A stretch of 42,898 bases of DNA from Bacteriovoracaceae bacterium. Lineage in GTDB: Bacteria; Bdellovibrionota; Bacteriovoracia; Bacteriovoracales; Bacteriovoracaceae. A program made the translations under genes and the position numbers. The notes under the pieces were generated by a model. The model was given only the letters and a program-made list of their open reading frames with translations, was not told the origin of the DNA and made no database searches. Each line of letters begins with the position of its first letter. The stretch's first letter is position 1. Shown here piece by piece: positions 7,641-16,899 of the stretch. Location: assembly GCA_018649885.1 (NCBI GenBank), contig JABIHA010000099.1, forward strand, positions 1 through 42,898. The letters are read 5' to 3'.

Positions 7641-8957
7641 ATGCAGATTGGAATAATAATAGGGAGAATTGGCGGAGTTGATGGAGTCGCTCTTGAGACA
7701 GAAAAATGGATTGAGGTTTTGGAGAACCTTGGACATGAAATTTTTATCATTACGGGAAAAGTCACCAAAGACATCCACAAAAATATCCAAATCCTACCAG
7801 AATTAAACTTTCACCACCCCCTAGTGATTAGAGAGCAAGACGATGCTTTCTATCTTCAGCGGGTTAAAGAAGATACCATTGAAAAGAGGTTAGTTCATCT
7901 TACCCAACATATTGAAAAAGAATTATTGAGGTGGTTGGTAAAAAATAAAATCGATATTTTTATTTCGGAGAATGCTTCTTCTCTTCCCTGTCATTTAAGT
8001 ATGGGCTGGGCGATACAACAAGTGGTTGAGGAAACAAAAATTCCAACCATCACACACGATCATGATTTTCACTGGGAACGAGGGAAACGCTATAAAAGCA
8101 AGTACAAAATCGTACAGAAAATAATCAAAAATTGTTTTCCCCTTAGAGAGAGAGAGGTTGTTCACGCAGTAATCAATAGCCCTGCACAACAAGAACTAGA
8201 AAAAAGATTCGACTTACCCTCTGTGATAGTACCAAATGTTATGGACTTTAAAAAAGATTTCGCTAAGCGAGATCATTTTAACTCATCTCTTTTGGAGACA
8301 CTTGGTCTTTTTAAGGGAGACATTCCCATTTTCCAAGTAACCCGAGTCGTAAAGAGAAAAGGAATAGAGACCGCTATCAAGCTCATTAGTGAATTAGACA
8401 ACCCCAATATCAAACTCATTATTACAGGATGTATTGATGATGATCACAATGCTGAATATTACGGGGAGCTCACAGACCTGACCAATAGTCTACATTTAGA
8501 AAATCAAATTCGCTTTGCTTCAAATTCCTTTGGAAATGAGAGACAGATTGGCCCTCACCTAGCTTCAGATCTCTCTGCCAAAATGATCAAAAAAATGGGA
8601 AATGAAAATAAAATATATTCAATAAGTGATGCCTATGCCTATGCCACTGCTTGCACTTACTTTAGCTCCTATGAAGGTTTTGGTAATGCCTTTATCGAAT
8701 CCATTCAGGCCAAGGTCCCCATTTTTGTCAACAATTACAAACCTGTCTTTTGGCCCGATATTGGCATTCATGGCTTCAAAGTTATCATGCTTGAAAATAA
8801 CAGGCTCACAAATACAGCTATTAAAGATATGAAAAATATTATCTTTGACAAAAAATACGCCAAGGAAATTGCGGAACACAATTATAAATTAGGAACAAAA
8901 TTGTTCTCCTACGATGTCTTAGAAAAAAAACTTCTAGAACTTATATCAGGTTTTTAA
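7641..8957 (+). CDS. GT4-like glycosyltransferase
   Basis: The 438-residue product (MQIGIIIGRIGGVDGVALET) has the layout of a GT-B retaining glycosyltransferase. It has an N-terminal Rossmann half with the GGVDG loop and ITHDHDFHWERGKRY, and a C-terminal half with PIFQVTRVVKRKGIETAIKL. The E-x7-E signature is EGFGNAFIE (E345/E353), which binds the donor nucleotide sugar. Start 7641 follows AGGAATTAAT; an in-frame ATG at 7599 lacks this. Only 2 bp separate its stop from the next gene, so the two are co-translated. Their N-terminal GT segments are recognisably related. Donor and acceptor are unknown. It is probably cytoplasmic, acting on a cell-surface glycan or a small glycoside. Confidence 0.85.
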   Translation: MQIGIIIGRIGGVDGVALETEKWIEVLENLGHEIFIITGKVTKDIHKNIQILPELNFHHPLVIREQDDAFYLQRVKEDTIEKRLVHLTQHIEKELLRWLVKNKIDIFISENASSLPCHLSMGWAIQQVVEETKIPTITHDHDFHWERGKRYKSKYKIVQKIIKNCFPLREREVVHAVINSPAQQELEKRFDLPSVIVPNVMDFKKDFAKRDHFNSSLLETLGLFKGDIPIFQVTRVVKRKGIETAIKLISELDNPNIKLIITGCIDDDHNAEYYGELTDLTNSLHLENQIRFASNSFGNERQIGPHLASDLSAKMIKKMGNENKIYSISDAYAYATACTYFSSYEGFGNAFIESIQAKVPIFVNNYKPVFWPDIGIHGFKVIMLENNRLTNTAIKDMKNIIFDKKYAKEIAEHNYKLGTKLFSYDVLEKKLLELISGF

Positions 8958-8959
8958 AA

Positions 8960-11900
8960 ATGAGAGATACAAATAAAAAAAACGGATACCGTTCTCTTTT
9001 AAATGAACTTAAACGGAAAAAGATCAACACTTGGTTTGACTTAACTTTATTCTTAGATCAAATCAAGGATAATCGCAAGAAAATCACCCCCTATCATAAC
9101 CTTGAGGACTTCTACAAAGGTATTGCTAAAGGAGTGGCCTTTATCACCTTTGACTATGGGATCGATGGCGTCACCATTGAAGTGGTCAAATATGCCAAAA
9201 CTTTAGAAAAAATTCTTTCCCCCTACAGATCAAAACAAAGGAAGAATGAAAACCTTATCCATCTTTTTGGAGGTTTTTTTTCGAAAGAAACTGAAATCCT
9301 TTTCTCCGAAGACTGGAAAACTCATCATCATGCCAATTTCCAAGCCTTTGATAGTTGGTGGGGCTACTACGACCTTTTCTTTAAAGACCTCTCCAGAGGA
9401 AGTGAGAGTTATAACAAGTTGGCCAAGGGGATCTGGGAACAAGTCATTGATATATGTATAGAGTTCGGTCACACCATTGTTCATGAGGATATTCGCCTTT
9501 TAATTCCTGTAAATGTAAATTCAAACCCTGGAAATCCACCCCTTGCCTATGCGCTTTGTCTTCTCAGTGAATATTTAAAAATCCCAGTACTTTGTAGCCA
9601 TCATGATTTTTTTTGGGAAGATGGTCATCCTCCCAACTCGAATAAAACCGGAGCTCGTGACCATTTTTTTAAAAACTACTTTGTGGGTGAGATATTTTCA
9701 GTAATCGAGCAGGTTTACCCATGGGATAGCCCCTTGTGGTTCCACACTGTCATCAATACTAAGCAAAAAGAAGAGCTAGTTCATAAAAATGGTTTTAATC
9801 CAATTGCCATAGAGGTCATACCAACCTCTATGGAATTGAAGAAACAAAGAGGCATCAATGAAAATGATAGAAGAGATATAATCAATCGATTGCAAATCAT
9901 TTTTCAGTGTGGAGAGGACAAAGGGTGTGTGCAATGTACAGATGATCGGGCCTGCACCCACTCTCTTGACTCATTTTGTGAAGATCCTCTAGAATTTGCA
10001 AAAAAAAGTAGACCTATTTTAATTGCCTATCAAATAAAAAAAACAATTTCGCTCGTTAAAAATAACATTATTCTCCTGCAACCAACACGAATCATTAGAC
10101 GGAAGCGAATAGAGATTGACTTTGAATTCATCCATAAACTTCTTCAAAATGAAGAGTTTAAGACCTATTTTTTGAAATTCATTGATCTTACCATCACTCT
10201 TCTAATCACAGGTCCCTACCAAATTAGTCAGTCTGAATATTTTATTGATCTAACAAAAAGATATAAAGACTTTATCGAAACTCTACCCACAGAGTTTCGA
10301 GACAGGATATTTTTGGGCTTGATCTTCGGACTCGAAAACAATCCCGATTTAAAAGAAAGGGGCCTTAAGGATCTCACCATCTATGACATCTACAATATTT
10401 CTTCAATTGTCCTTCTCCCTAGTGAAACTGAGGGGAGGGGACTTCCTATCATTGAAAGTTGTGCACTGGGCATCCCTATCATTAGTCATCGCTATACACC
10501 CGAGCACGTTTTCAAGGAAGTCATTGGAGAGGATCTAGAAAAAAGTAAACGTCTACAAATTCTCTCTTTTAAAGGGAAAACTATTCCCGATGACATTATC
10601 AAAAGTTCCGCTCAGCTCATCATGTACCCAGAGTGTAATCAAAAAGTTGCAGATGAAAATCACCTCGCAGTACACCATCGCTTTGGCCCTAAAAATTTAG
10701 AAATGGCCTTTGTTAAATCTTTAATTACTCTTTTTTGGAGAAGTCGTCCTAATAAACATCTTATCAATAAAGTAAAATCAAAAATCAAAGAGTACAAGGA
10801 AAGAACGTCCTACCAAGAAGGCTTTCAATTAATCACGGTCTGTGAGAATAGAAGGTATATGCCTGGAATCTCAATAATTGAGTACATGACCATGTTAAAA
10901 TCATTAATCGACCCCAGTTATTTTAGAACTGAGGAGAGAAAGTTAAAATCTAGGTTGATGAGGTTTGCATTAAAATTTTTGACCATTAGAAATGAAGGAA
11001 AACCATTAACAAGAGATGAGTACATTCGCTTTTTCAAACTCATCGAGTACCTCCTAGGCTACTATGATGGAAAAGACCCATTGATCATGGATCACTCACT
11101 TAGCTATCGACATCGCAATCAACGACATTACCCCTATCGAAAAATGACAGAACAGGAGCTCTGTGGTGTTATCGCCTCGCTTGGGAGAGATATTATAAAA
11201 GTAAATCGTCTCCCCGAGATCCCTCCAGTGAATTTTGCTCGTTTTGACAAAATTGAACAAGCAATATGCGATCTCCTCAATATTCCCAAGTTTAGGATCG
11301 CCATCGACGATACCGATTATTTGCTAAAAATACTAAAATCTAAACGTTCAATTGCCTATTTTCCCGGTGATAGATTGGCCCAAGAGATGGAGGTATTCGC
11401 TCTTTATTCTTATAAAATTAGGATGGGGCTCGATCCCCTTGCCCGACTAGATGATGATTCACTTGCTCATTTTGATCAAACTGAAGTCGGAACTTTTAAT
11501 ATCTTTGTGCGAGAGCAGCCTTTAACTTCAATCCATTACCATAGTGTTGTTAACTGGATCAACAAAAATGCCTTTAGCGAAATAAAAAAATTATACAAAA
11601 TTGGTTTTATCAGAATCATAAAAACAAAAGTCCTTTCCCTGGGACAGCACCTCGGACAATTGGGAAAGGTGGCCTTAAAAGAGCTACTCGCAATAAAAAA
11701 ACAAAATGGGGTGGTGATTAGCTTTGGAAGAAATCCCTTCATGCTAGATCTGATTGATATCGACTCCATTAGACTGGGGCGGGCACGGAATAACTACAAG
11801 GCCAATTTTATGGGCATTGGTAAAAACGATGCATTTATCCAGTGGGTGCCAGCCGGTTTTTCACCCAGTTTGGGCTTTCCCACTCCAATTCAAAGACCCA

Positions 11901-13174
11901 CAGATTTTTCACTTTTTTTTAAGTCAAAGGAATACCTTGAATCTGTGAAAAAATATGGTGAAGAAACCATCTTAAAAAATCTCAAAACCCAATGTAGTCG
12001 ATACAATATGCCAGTTGCTGAAGCACTCTCTTGCTTTTTAAAAGATCAGGATCATAAAGTAGAGGGAAATGCTATTATTAGTCACACCATAAGTGGTACG
12101 TACCCAGATCAATCCCCTTGGCTTGGCAATATCGTAAAGATCAGCAAGGAGCTGAAAAAAACATTCAAAATTAGGTATTTAAAACAAGATGCCAAGACTG
12201 TTGCCTCTATGGTTTCCGATTTTGAAGGTAAGAGCGGAAAGAAAGTAAAAGTTGCATGGAATGGTGGCTATATTCTTAACCCTGAACTCGTGGGAAAGCT
12301 TGGAATTGATGAAAATTTTATCGGCTCACCACTAGGACTCTTAATAAATGAGAGCCAAATTAAATCCCCCCCACTATTTAATAAAGTTGCCCTGCTCATC
12401 GATAAACAGGGTCACGCTCATATTGACCATGTCAATTTACAAGCAGGACTAACAATTATTTTTCCAGATGATTCGGTCCTCTTGCTCTCCTCCAAGCAAA
12501 GAAATAAAATATTAAAGAATGAGGCAAGCTTCTTTGATCTTTTCTCCAAAAAGGAGTATTCGATTAAAGGTTTTATCGCCTACCGTTTTGTCGGGAACAA
12601 AATCATTGAAAAAATTGAAGAGCAGGAAAACCTGTGTATTTTGCCGATAGGAATCACTCTCTGCGTTCCCCGAGGCTCTCAGTGGGACAACTACTCAGCA
12701 GGGGATGAAGTCACATTTTCAATTCCCAGCTTGGAAGAATACGTCGAATCTGTCGAGGCGGGTCCACTCCTCGTAAAAAATGGTAGACAGGCGATTAATA
12801 TGGAAAAAGAGGGTTGGACAACAGACTTTTCCATCGCCACTCAAGCAGCACGATTAGACTATATCAATATGAGAGGCCCCAAGTTAGGAGTTGGAATAAC
12901 GTCTTCTGGCGAAATCATTATTGTCGCCATTAATGGAAGAATTCGAGAAAGTGTCGGAGCGACTCACGACGAATTGGCCAATATTCTAATTGATGAGGGA
13001 TGCATGGAAGCGATGGGATTTGACCCTGGGGGTTCAGTTACGCTCTTGGTTGACGGAAAACAACTCAATATTTCCCCCTACAATCCCAATTACGAAGACA
13101 ATATCTATTCTTTAGACCCAACGCCGAGAAAAGTAGGCAGCGCTGTCTTTGTTCTTAAAGATGAGAAGGACTAA
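8960..13174 (+). CDS. Glycosyltransferase fused to a phosphodiester glycosidase (NAGPA) domain
   Basis: A 1404-residue multidomain protein. Residues ~40-620 form a GT-B glycosyltransferase related to the preceding gene: FDYGIDGVTIEVVKYA, LCSHHDFFWEDGHPPN, and the E-x7-E motif EGRGLPIIE (E491/E499). A Cys-rich insert (CGEDKGCVQC, then C...C) near 316-345 could bind a metal. Residues ~640-1040 are unrecognised and charged. Residues ~1060-1395 resemble the phosphodiester glycosidase / NAGPA domain: VAWNGGYILNPE (~1096), EAGPLLVKNG, and GFDPGGSVTLLVDGK (~1353), corresponding to the family's DGGGSTT signature. That family cleaves sugar-1-phosphodiesters. No signal peptide is visible, which is odd because many NAGPA-domain proteins are exported. 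One chain may build and trim a phosphate-linked glycan. Confidence 0.8.
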   Translation: MRDTNKKNGYRSLLNELKRKKINTWFDLTLFLDQIKDNRKKITPYHNLEDFYKGIAKGVAFITFDYGIDGVTIEVVKYAKTLEKILSPYRSKQRKNENLIHLFGGFFSKETEILFSEDWKTHHHANFQAFDSWWGYYDLFFKDLSRGSESYNKLAKGIWEQVIDICIEFGHTIVHEDIRLLIPVNVNSNPGNPPLAYALCLLSEYLKIPVLCSHHDFFWEDGHPPNSNKTGARDHFFKNYFVGEIFSVIEQVYPWDSPLWFHTVINTKQKEELVHKNGFNPIAIEVIPTSMELKKQRGINENDRRDIINRLQIIFQCGEDKGCVQCTDDRACTHSLDSFCEDPLEFAKKSRPILIAYQIKKTISLVKNNIILLQPTRIIRRKRIEIDFEFIHKLLQNEEFKTYFLKFIDLTITLLITGPYQISQSEYFIDLTKRYKDFIETLPTEFRDRIFLGLIFGLENNPDLKERGLKDLTIYDIYNISSIVLLPSETEGRGLPIIESCALGIPIISHRYTPEHVFKEVIGEDLEKSKRLQILSFKGKTIPDDIIKSSAQLIMYPECNQKVADENHLAVHHRFGPKNLEMAFVKSLITLFWRSRPNKHLINKVKSKIKEYKERTSYQEGFQLITVCENRRYMPGISIIEYMTMLKSLIDPSYFRTEERKLKSRLMRFALKFLTIRNEGKPLTRDEYIRFFKLIEYLLGYYDGKDPLIMDHSLSYRHRNQRHYPYRKMTEQELCGVIASLGRDIIKVNRLPEIPPVNFARFDKIEQAICDLLNIPKFRIAIDDTDYLLKILKSKRSIAYFPGDRLAQEMEVFALYSYKIRMGLDPLARLDDDSLAHFDQTEVGTFNIFVREQPLTSIHYHSVVNWINKNAFSEIKKLYKIGFIRIIKTKVLSLGQHLGQLGKVALKELLAIKKQNGVVISFGRNPFMLDLIDIDSIRLGRARNNYKANFMGIGKNDAFIQWVPAGFSPSLGFPTPIQRPTDFSLFFKSKEYLESVKKYGEETILKNLKTQCSRYNMPVAEALSCFLKDQDHKVEGNAIISHTISGTYPDQSPWLGNIVKISKELKKTFKIRYLKQDAKTVASMVSDFEGKSGKKVKVAWNGGYILNPELVGKLGIDENFIGSPLGLLINESQIKSPPLFNKVALLIDKQGHAHIDHVNLQAGLTIIFPDDSVLLLSSKQRNKILKNEASFFDLFSKKEYSIKGFIAYRFVGNKIIEKIEEQENLCILPIGITLCVPRGSQWDNYSAGDEVTFSIPSLEEYVESVEAGPLLVKNGRQAINMEKEGWTTDFSIATQAARLDYINMRGPKLGVGITSSGEIIIVAINGRIRESVGATHDELANILIDEGCMEAMGFDPGGSVTLLVDGKQLNISPYNPNYEDNIYSLDPTPRKVGSAVFVLKDEKD

Positions 13175-13213
13175 ATATGGGGTACGCGGGTACATATAGA
13201 ATCGGCTACTCGC

Positions 13214-13238
13214 CTAAACAAAGTTTAGATTTTTTTTT
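13214..13238 (+). terminator. Rho-independent terminator after the glycosyltransferase operon
   Basis: CTAAAC (13214-13219), AAA loop, GTTTAG (13223-13228), then A and nine T. It lies 40 bp after the stop of the GT-NAGPA gene on the same strand. Confidence 0.8.
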
Positions 13239-13355
13239 GCCAAATTACAAAACGATACTGGGGCCCGCATGGAATGCTCAGCAATCCTTCTCTTTATTAA
13301 GTCATCGCCAAATTGATTAAGGTACGTGACCTAGTGAATCTAACACCATTCAAAG

Positions 13356-13507
13356 GGGCGTTAATTGAGCCTGAGCAATCGACCTATTGTTATTATTCCG
13401 CGTACTTGAGAATTTGAACCACAAAGTGCACCATTTAAGTTTTCAGGACGAACAGAAAGCGTTATTTCGTCATCAGAGAGCTTTTTTAATGAGACTACCA
13501 AGCTAGT
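13356..13507 (-). pseudogene. Internally deleted partial copy of the Cys-rich secreted protein gene at 18497-18958
   Basis: Positions 13356-13401 match 18462-18507, and 13402-13507 match 18695-18802, with few changes. The ~187 bp between them (18508-18694) are missing. In the coding frame the copy preserves SLVVSLKKLSDDEITLSVRP, then ENLNGALCGSNSQVR. It then runs through the deletion joint into a short nonsense tail ending at 13361-13363. It lacks the signal peptide and the C-terminal Cys-rich half. It also carries the few bases flanking the 3' end of the metallopeptidase gene next to the parent. The rest of 13239-13652 shows no gene. Confidence 0.9.
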
Positions 13508-13652
13508 GTTTTCTTTGCTTTGCTATAAATAATACGATGAGAATCTAATATTAATTTATCATAAATAAGAATTGAATATTTTGTAGAGTACATCATAACA
13601 ATGGGTACCTATGTTAAATTACATAGGCACAATTTTTTATATGAGGTATCCG

Positions 13653-14201
13653 ATGAAATTCTTTCTGTTTTCAATTTTTATTCTTATTGGTTTATCTTCT
13701 TTAAAAAATGCTTATAGCTTTACTCCTGCTGAATTAGTAACAGAATTTGAAAAATCTGTTAAAAATCGTGATCTGGAAACATATCGAGACCTCTTTGTTT
13801 ATGATTACTATTTAAGAGATGGCGAATTCCCCTCTGTACAAGAGGAGTTGTATATAATTGAAGACTATTTTGACTGGATTTTTGATGGTAGAGAACTCAG
13901 AGACTTCCATATCGAAGAGTATAAACCTGAAATACAAGGTTTTGGCAAATATGCTGTTTTTGAGGTTCCTGTAGTCTTCACTCATGTAATACCTGAGTCA
14001 GATGAAGCTTCTTTTTCTCAACCAAGTGATGAAAAATGGCAATACTTCTTTAGGTTTAGTTGTGAATTTTATAATCATGAAGATTTACTCAGTTCTACAG
14101 GATGTCTTCTTTTTCATAAAGACCTTGTTGATCACAAGGTTCCAGTGGGCGAAGGCATTGATGGCAATTGGGGCCTCACAATGATCCCTAAAGGACTATA
14201 G
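13653..14201 (+). CDS. Small exported protein of unknown function
   Basis: The 182-residue product starts MKFFLFSIFILIGLSSLKNA with a Sec signal peptide (cleavage near SYS-F, residue ~22). The start follows GAGGTATCCG; a longer frame from 13611 adds 14 residues with no ribosome site. The mature part opens with FTPAELVTEFEKSVKNRDLE, suggesting a SnoaL/NTF2-like cone fold (helix, then 'LFVYDYYLRDGE'), though this is a weak inference. Two Cys (FSCEF...TGCLLF) could form a disulfide. It may be periplasmic. The gene converges on the large exported protein gene at 14230. Confidence 0.75.
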   Translation: MKFFLFSIFILIGLSSLKNAYSFTPAELVTEFEKSVKNRDLETYRDLFVYDYYLRDGEFPSVQEELYIIEDYFDWIFDGRELRDFHIEEYKPEIQGFGKYAVFEVPVVFTHVIPESDEASFSQPSDEKWQYFFRFSCEFYNHEDLLSSTGCLLFHKDLVDHKVPVGEGIDGNWGLTMIPKGL

Positions 14202-14229
14202 TAGAAGAAAGGTACCCCTTTTCCCCTTT

Positions 14230-16674
14230 TTAAAACCCAAGGATATTTTTTAAACGATTTATGAGACCAGGCTTCTCTAATATTTGTGCTTGAGTTACAG
14301 CTGCACTCTCAGCTACTTCTCCAGCTGCACTCTCAGCTACTTCTTCAGCTGCGCTCTCAGCTGCTTCTCCAGCTGCGCTCTCAGCTGCTTCTTCAGTTAC
14401 ACTCTCAGCAACAGGATCTGGGACTTCTCCATGTTTATAAATTTTATTATTAGGTAGACGTTCAAAACCAGCTAGATCTAAGAATTCATCAATATCTCTA
14501 CTTCTTCCCGATCTATCTTCAGCAACATACTCCATAAATGTCACGAACGATTTTTTATCTAGATTTTTTGAGATATGATCAGCTATCAGGGCAAGTGACG
14601 CCGTTCTTCCTGGAAGCTTAGAACTCAGAATAGCTCCAGAATATCTTACGGCCCTTCTCAATTCAGTATCACTGTACAAGTTTCTCAACATTAAAGATAA
14701 CTTACCCTGAACAGGGCCAGTTAAAAAGGTGCTAGCAGCAGAAACAGCTTCCTCTACTGCAGCGGCACTTTGAGAAGCAGATTCACTAGCTCTCATTCTT
14801 AAAACCCTAGAGGCCATCAAATCACTATCTTCAACGACTGCTCCTCCGACATGTTTAAAGCCAAGAAGTTCTAAAACGACCTTAATATCCTCAAGCCTTC
14901 CCTTCCTTTCCTGAATAGTAAATTCCATAAATGTCACGAATGATTTTTTATCTAAATTAAATGAAAGATGTTCAACTATCTGCTCAAGTGACGCCGTTGT
15001 CCCAGGAAGCTCAGAATTTAAAATAGCTCCAGAATATCTTATGGCCCTTCTCAATTCTGAATCACTAAAAAGACTTTTTATTAGTAAACGAAATTTATTA
15101 GTCTCTGATGGTGCGAGAAATCTTTCAAAAGCGATAGTTGAGCGAAGAGGAATACCTGAAAACTGGATAGTACCATCAAGTTGATTTCCTTGAACCCTTG
15201 AAAATAGCTCACTAAAGTTAGCATCTAGGCTTCTAGAATCAATAACGCCTCCGACTCCTGCTCCTATAGCTGACATCAGAATTTCTGCCTGCATTACTTC
15301 CCAACACTGATCCAGCCGATCTTGCAATTGTACGTAAGATCTTTGGTTTATTGAATCAACTCCTGCATCTACACTAGAGGCCAGTGCAGCAGATGTGAAT
15401 GCTGCGTCTTGAATTTGTTGACATTTTTTTGCGGTACCAATAATCGCGGGGGCATCAGCTAATAAAACAGGAATGGCCTGCTCAAAATAGAAGGCCATTC
15501 TCGCGGCTTGAACACCTCTATATCCCAGAATCCCACCTCGAATGGCGGAGCCTAATAAAGGACCACCTATTAGGCCAAGTGCCACGTCTCTAGAAATCTG
15601 TTCAATTGTTAAATATTTATCACACCAATTTGGAAGATGTGAGATGTGACAATTCGCCAGCTCTAACTGAGGGTTTTCTTCTATTACACTTGCCCCTTGG
15701 GTTAGCTCTAGCTCATGAAGAAGTGGAACCTTTTTTTTGCAATAACTCTCTTTTGCCTCAATTCCCAAGAAGTTTTTCTCAGAAGCTGCATAGGAGGCAA
15801 TCTCAGAAGGATTTGCTAAAAGATCTTGAAGCTGATCACGCTTATTTTTAAGAGCTTCTTTTTGTCTTTGAAATATAGTTAGTAAATTTTCTTTCAAATC
15901 GAATTCGTCTATATCTGATTTTTCAAAGAACGCTATTGTAGGAAAAGAAATTTTTAATGCTTCCATAAAGGCCGTGAGCTTATTTTTTTTAGTATCCCAA
16001 AGCACATACTCTTGCCTATCTTTACATTGTCCCTTCTCAAGAATTTCTTGCGGGTCTTTTCTATAACAAGCTCTTAAAAATGAACTTATTGCAAGTGTGA
16101 GTTTGTAACGTTCCTTAAAAAGCTCTCTGTATGTGAATAGCGATCTCATATTTTGACGAACAAGAACTCTGTCTTCTTCCGATTCTTCACTCTCTTCACT
16201 AAGCACCCTCAAAAAACCATTGGTAATTGGTAAGGATGATTTGATTTCTTCAAGTCTATTTTCAGCGGCCTTCTCAATCCATAGCAGTTTTTCAACTATG
16301 ACTTTGAGGCGATCCTTATTTCCATTTGCTATGAGAAAAATTTCACTTGGTATAGAAAATTGGGCCTCTGCCTGTTTTGATGCACATTCATAACTTGTAT
16401 AACTTTTAATATTTGAGCGGCGACAGCTCTTGGCCTGATCTCCTGCCATTTTTTGTTTTAATAGAGTAAAGATAGAGTGATAGCCAAGAGGACCTAGAGC
16501 TATGAGAGCTTGCCTATCCCAGATACTTCTAGCAATGTCATTTTCCCAAACCTCAGCAACTTTTGTGGATGTTTCAATTGAGCTATTGGCGCTCAAGTCA
16601 TCATGCATAAGACCAACCGCCATGCTAGGACTGCCACTGAAAATGCTAATTAAAATTCCCCACAAAATATTCAT
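14230..16674 (-). CDS. Large exported protein with two internal ~80-residue repeats and a repetitive Ala/Glu tail
   Basis: The 814-residue product starts MNILWGILISIFSGSPSMAV (signal peptide) behind GGGAGAGAAT; the longer frame from 16779 lacks such a site. The N-terminal ~400 residues are helical and Lys/Glu-rich with scattered Cys (KSCRRSN, YECAS, CKDRQE). A Gly/Ala-rich hydrophobic part follows (LGLIGGPLLGSAIRGGILGY). Two homologous modules come next, SDSELRRAIRYSGAILNSEL and SDTELRRAVRYSGAILSSKL. Each ends in NLDKKSFVTFME and then D-I-x-x-x-L-x-L-x-G-F. The C-terminus repeats the octapeptide (E)(V/A)AESAA(G/E) and closes with PGLINRLKNILGF. No family is recognised. It could be a secreted adhesin or effector-like protein. 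Confidence 0.75.
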   Translation of the reverse strand: MNILWGILISIFSGSPSMAVGLMHDDLSANSSIETSTKVAEVWENDIARSIWDRQALIALGPLGYHSIFTLLKQKMAGDQAKSCRRSNIKSYTSYECASKQAEAQFSIPSEIFLIANGNKDRLKVIVEKLLWIEKAAENRLEEIKSSLPITNGFLRVLSEESEESEEDRVLVRQNMRSLFTYRELFKERYKLTLAISSFLRACYRKDPQEILEKGQCKDRQEYVLWDTKKNKLTAFMEALKISFPTIAFFEKSDIDEFDLKENLLTIFQRQKEALKNKRDQLQDLLANPSEIASYAASEKNFLGIEAKESYCKKKVPLLHELELTQGASVIEENPQLELANCHISHLPNWCDKYLTIEQISRDVALGLIGGPLLGSAIRGGILGYRGVQAARMAFYFEQAIPVLLADAPAIIGTAKKCQQIQDAAFTSAALASSVDAGVDSINQRSYVQLQDRLDQCWEVMQAEILMSAIGAGVGGVIDSRSLDANFSELFSRVQGNQLDGTIQFSGIPLRSTIAFERFLAPSETNKFRLLIKSLFSDSELRRAIRYSGAILNSELPGTTASLEQIVEHLSFNLDKKSFVTFMEFTIQERKGRLEDIKVVLELLGFKHVGGAVVEDSDLMASRVLRMRASESASQSAAAVEEAVSAASTFLTGPVQGKLSLMLRNLYSDTELRRAVRYSGAILSSKLPGRTASLALIADHISKNLDKKSFVTFMEYVAEDRSGRSRDIDEFLDLAGFERLPNNKIYKHGEVPDPVAESVTEEAAESAAGEAAESAAEEVAESAAGEVAESAAVTQAQILEKPGLINRLKNILGF
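14299..14417 (-). repeat. 24-bp tandem repeat inside the large exported protein gene
   Basis: Almost five units of 24 bp (starting 14299, 14323, 14347, 14371 and 14395), alternating ...acttctcc and ...acttcttc ends, so the true period may be 48 bp. They encode the 8-residue repeat ESAAGEVA/ESAAEEVA near the C-terminus. A multiple of three keeps the frame, so copy number could vary between strains without breaking the protein. Confidence 0.9.
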
Positions 16675-16899
16675 ATTCTCTCCCATCATTTTCAAATTAC
16701 TAGATCTATAACCATTGTAGAGATTTAGAAAAAAACTAGTCTTTAAAAAAATTAGAAGAATAACTATTTGAAAATACATTAAAATAAATAAATATTATTG
16801 AGAGATAGAACACTTTTAATTAGTACTAATGCGATCGCGATTATCCGACCAATAGACTCCGATAGTTGTTATTTAGCTTAATCTTACCGATAGGAAGTT

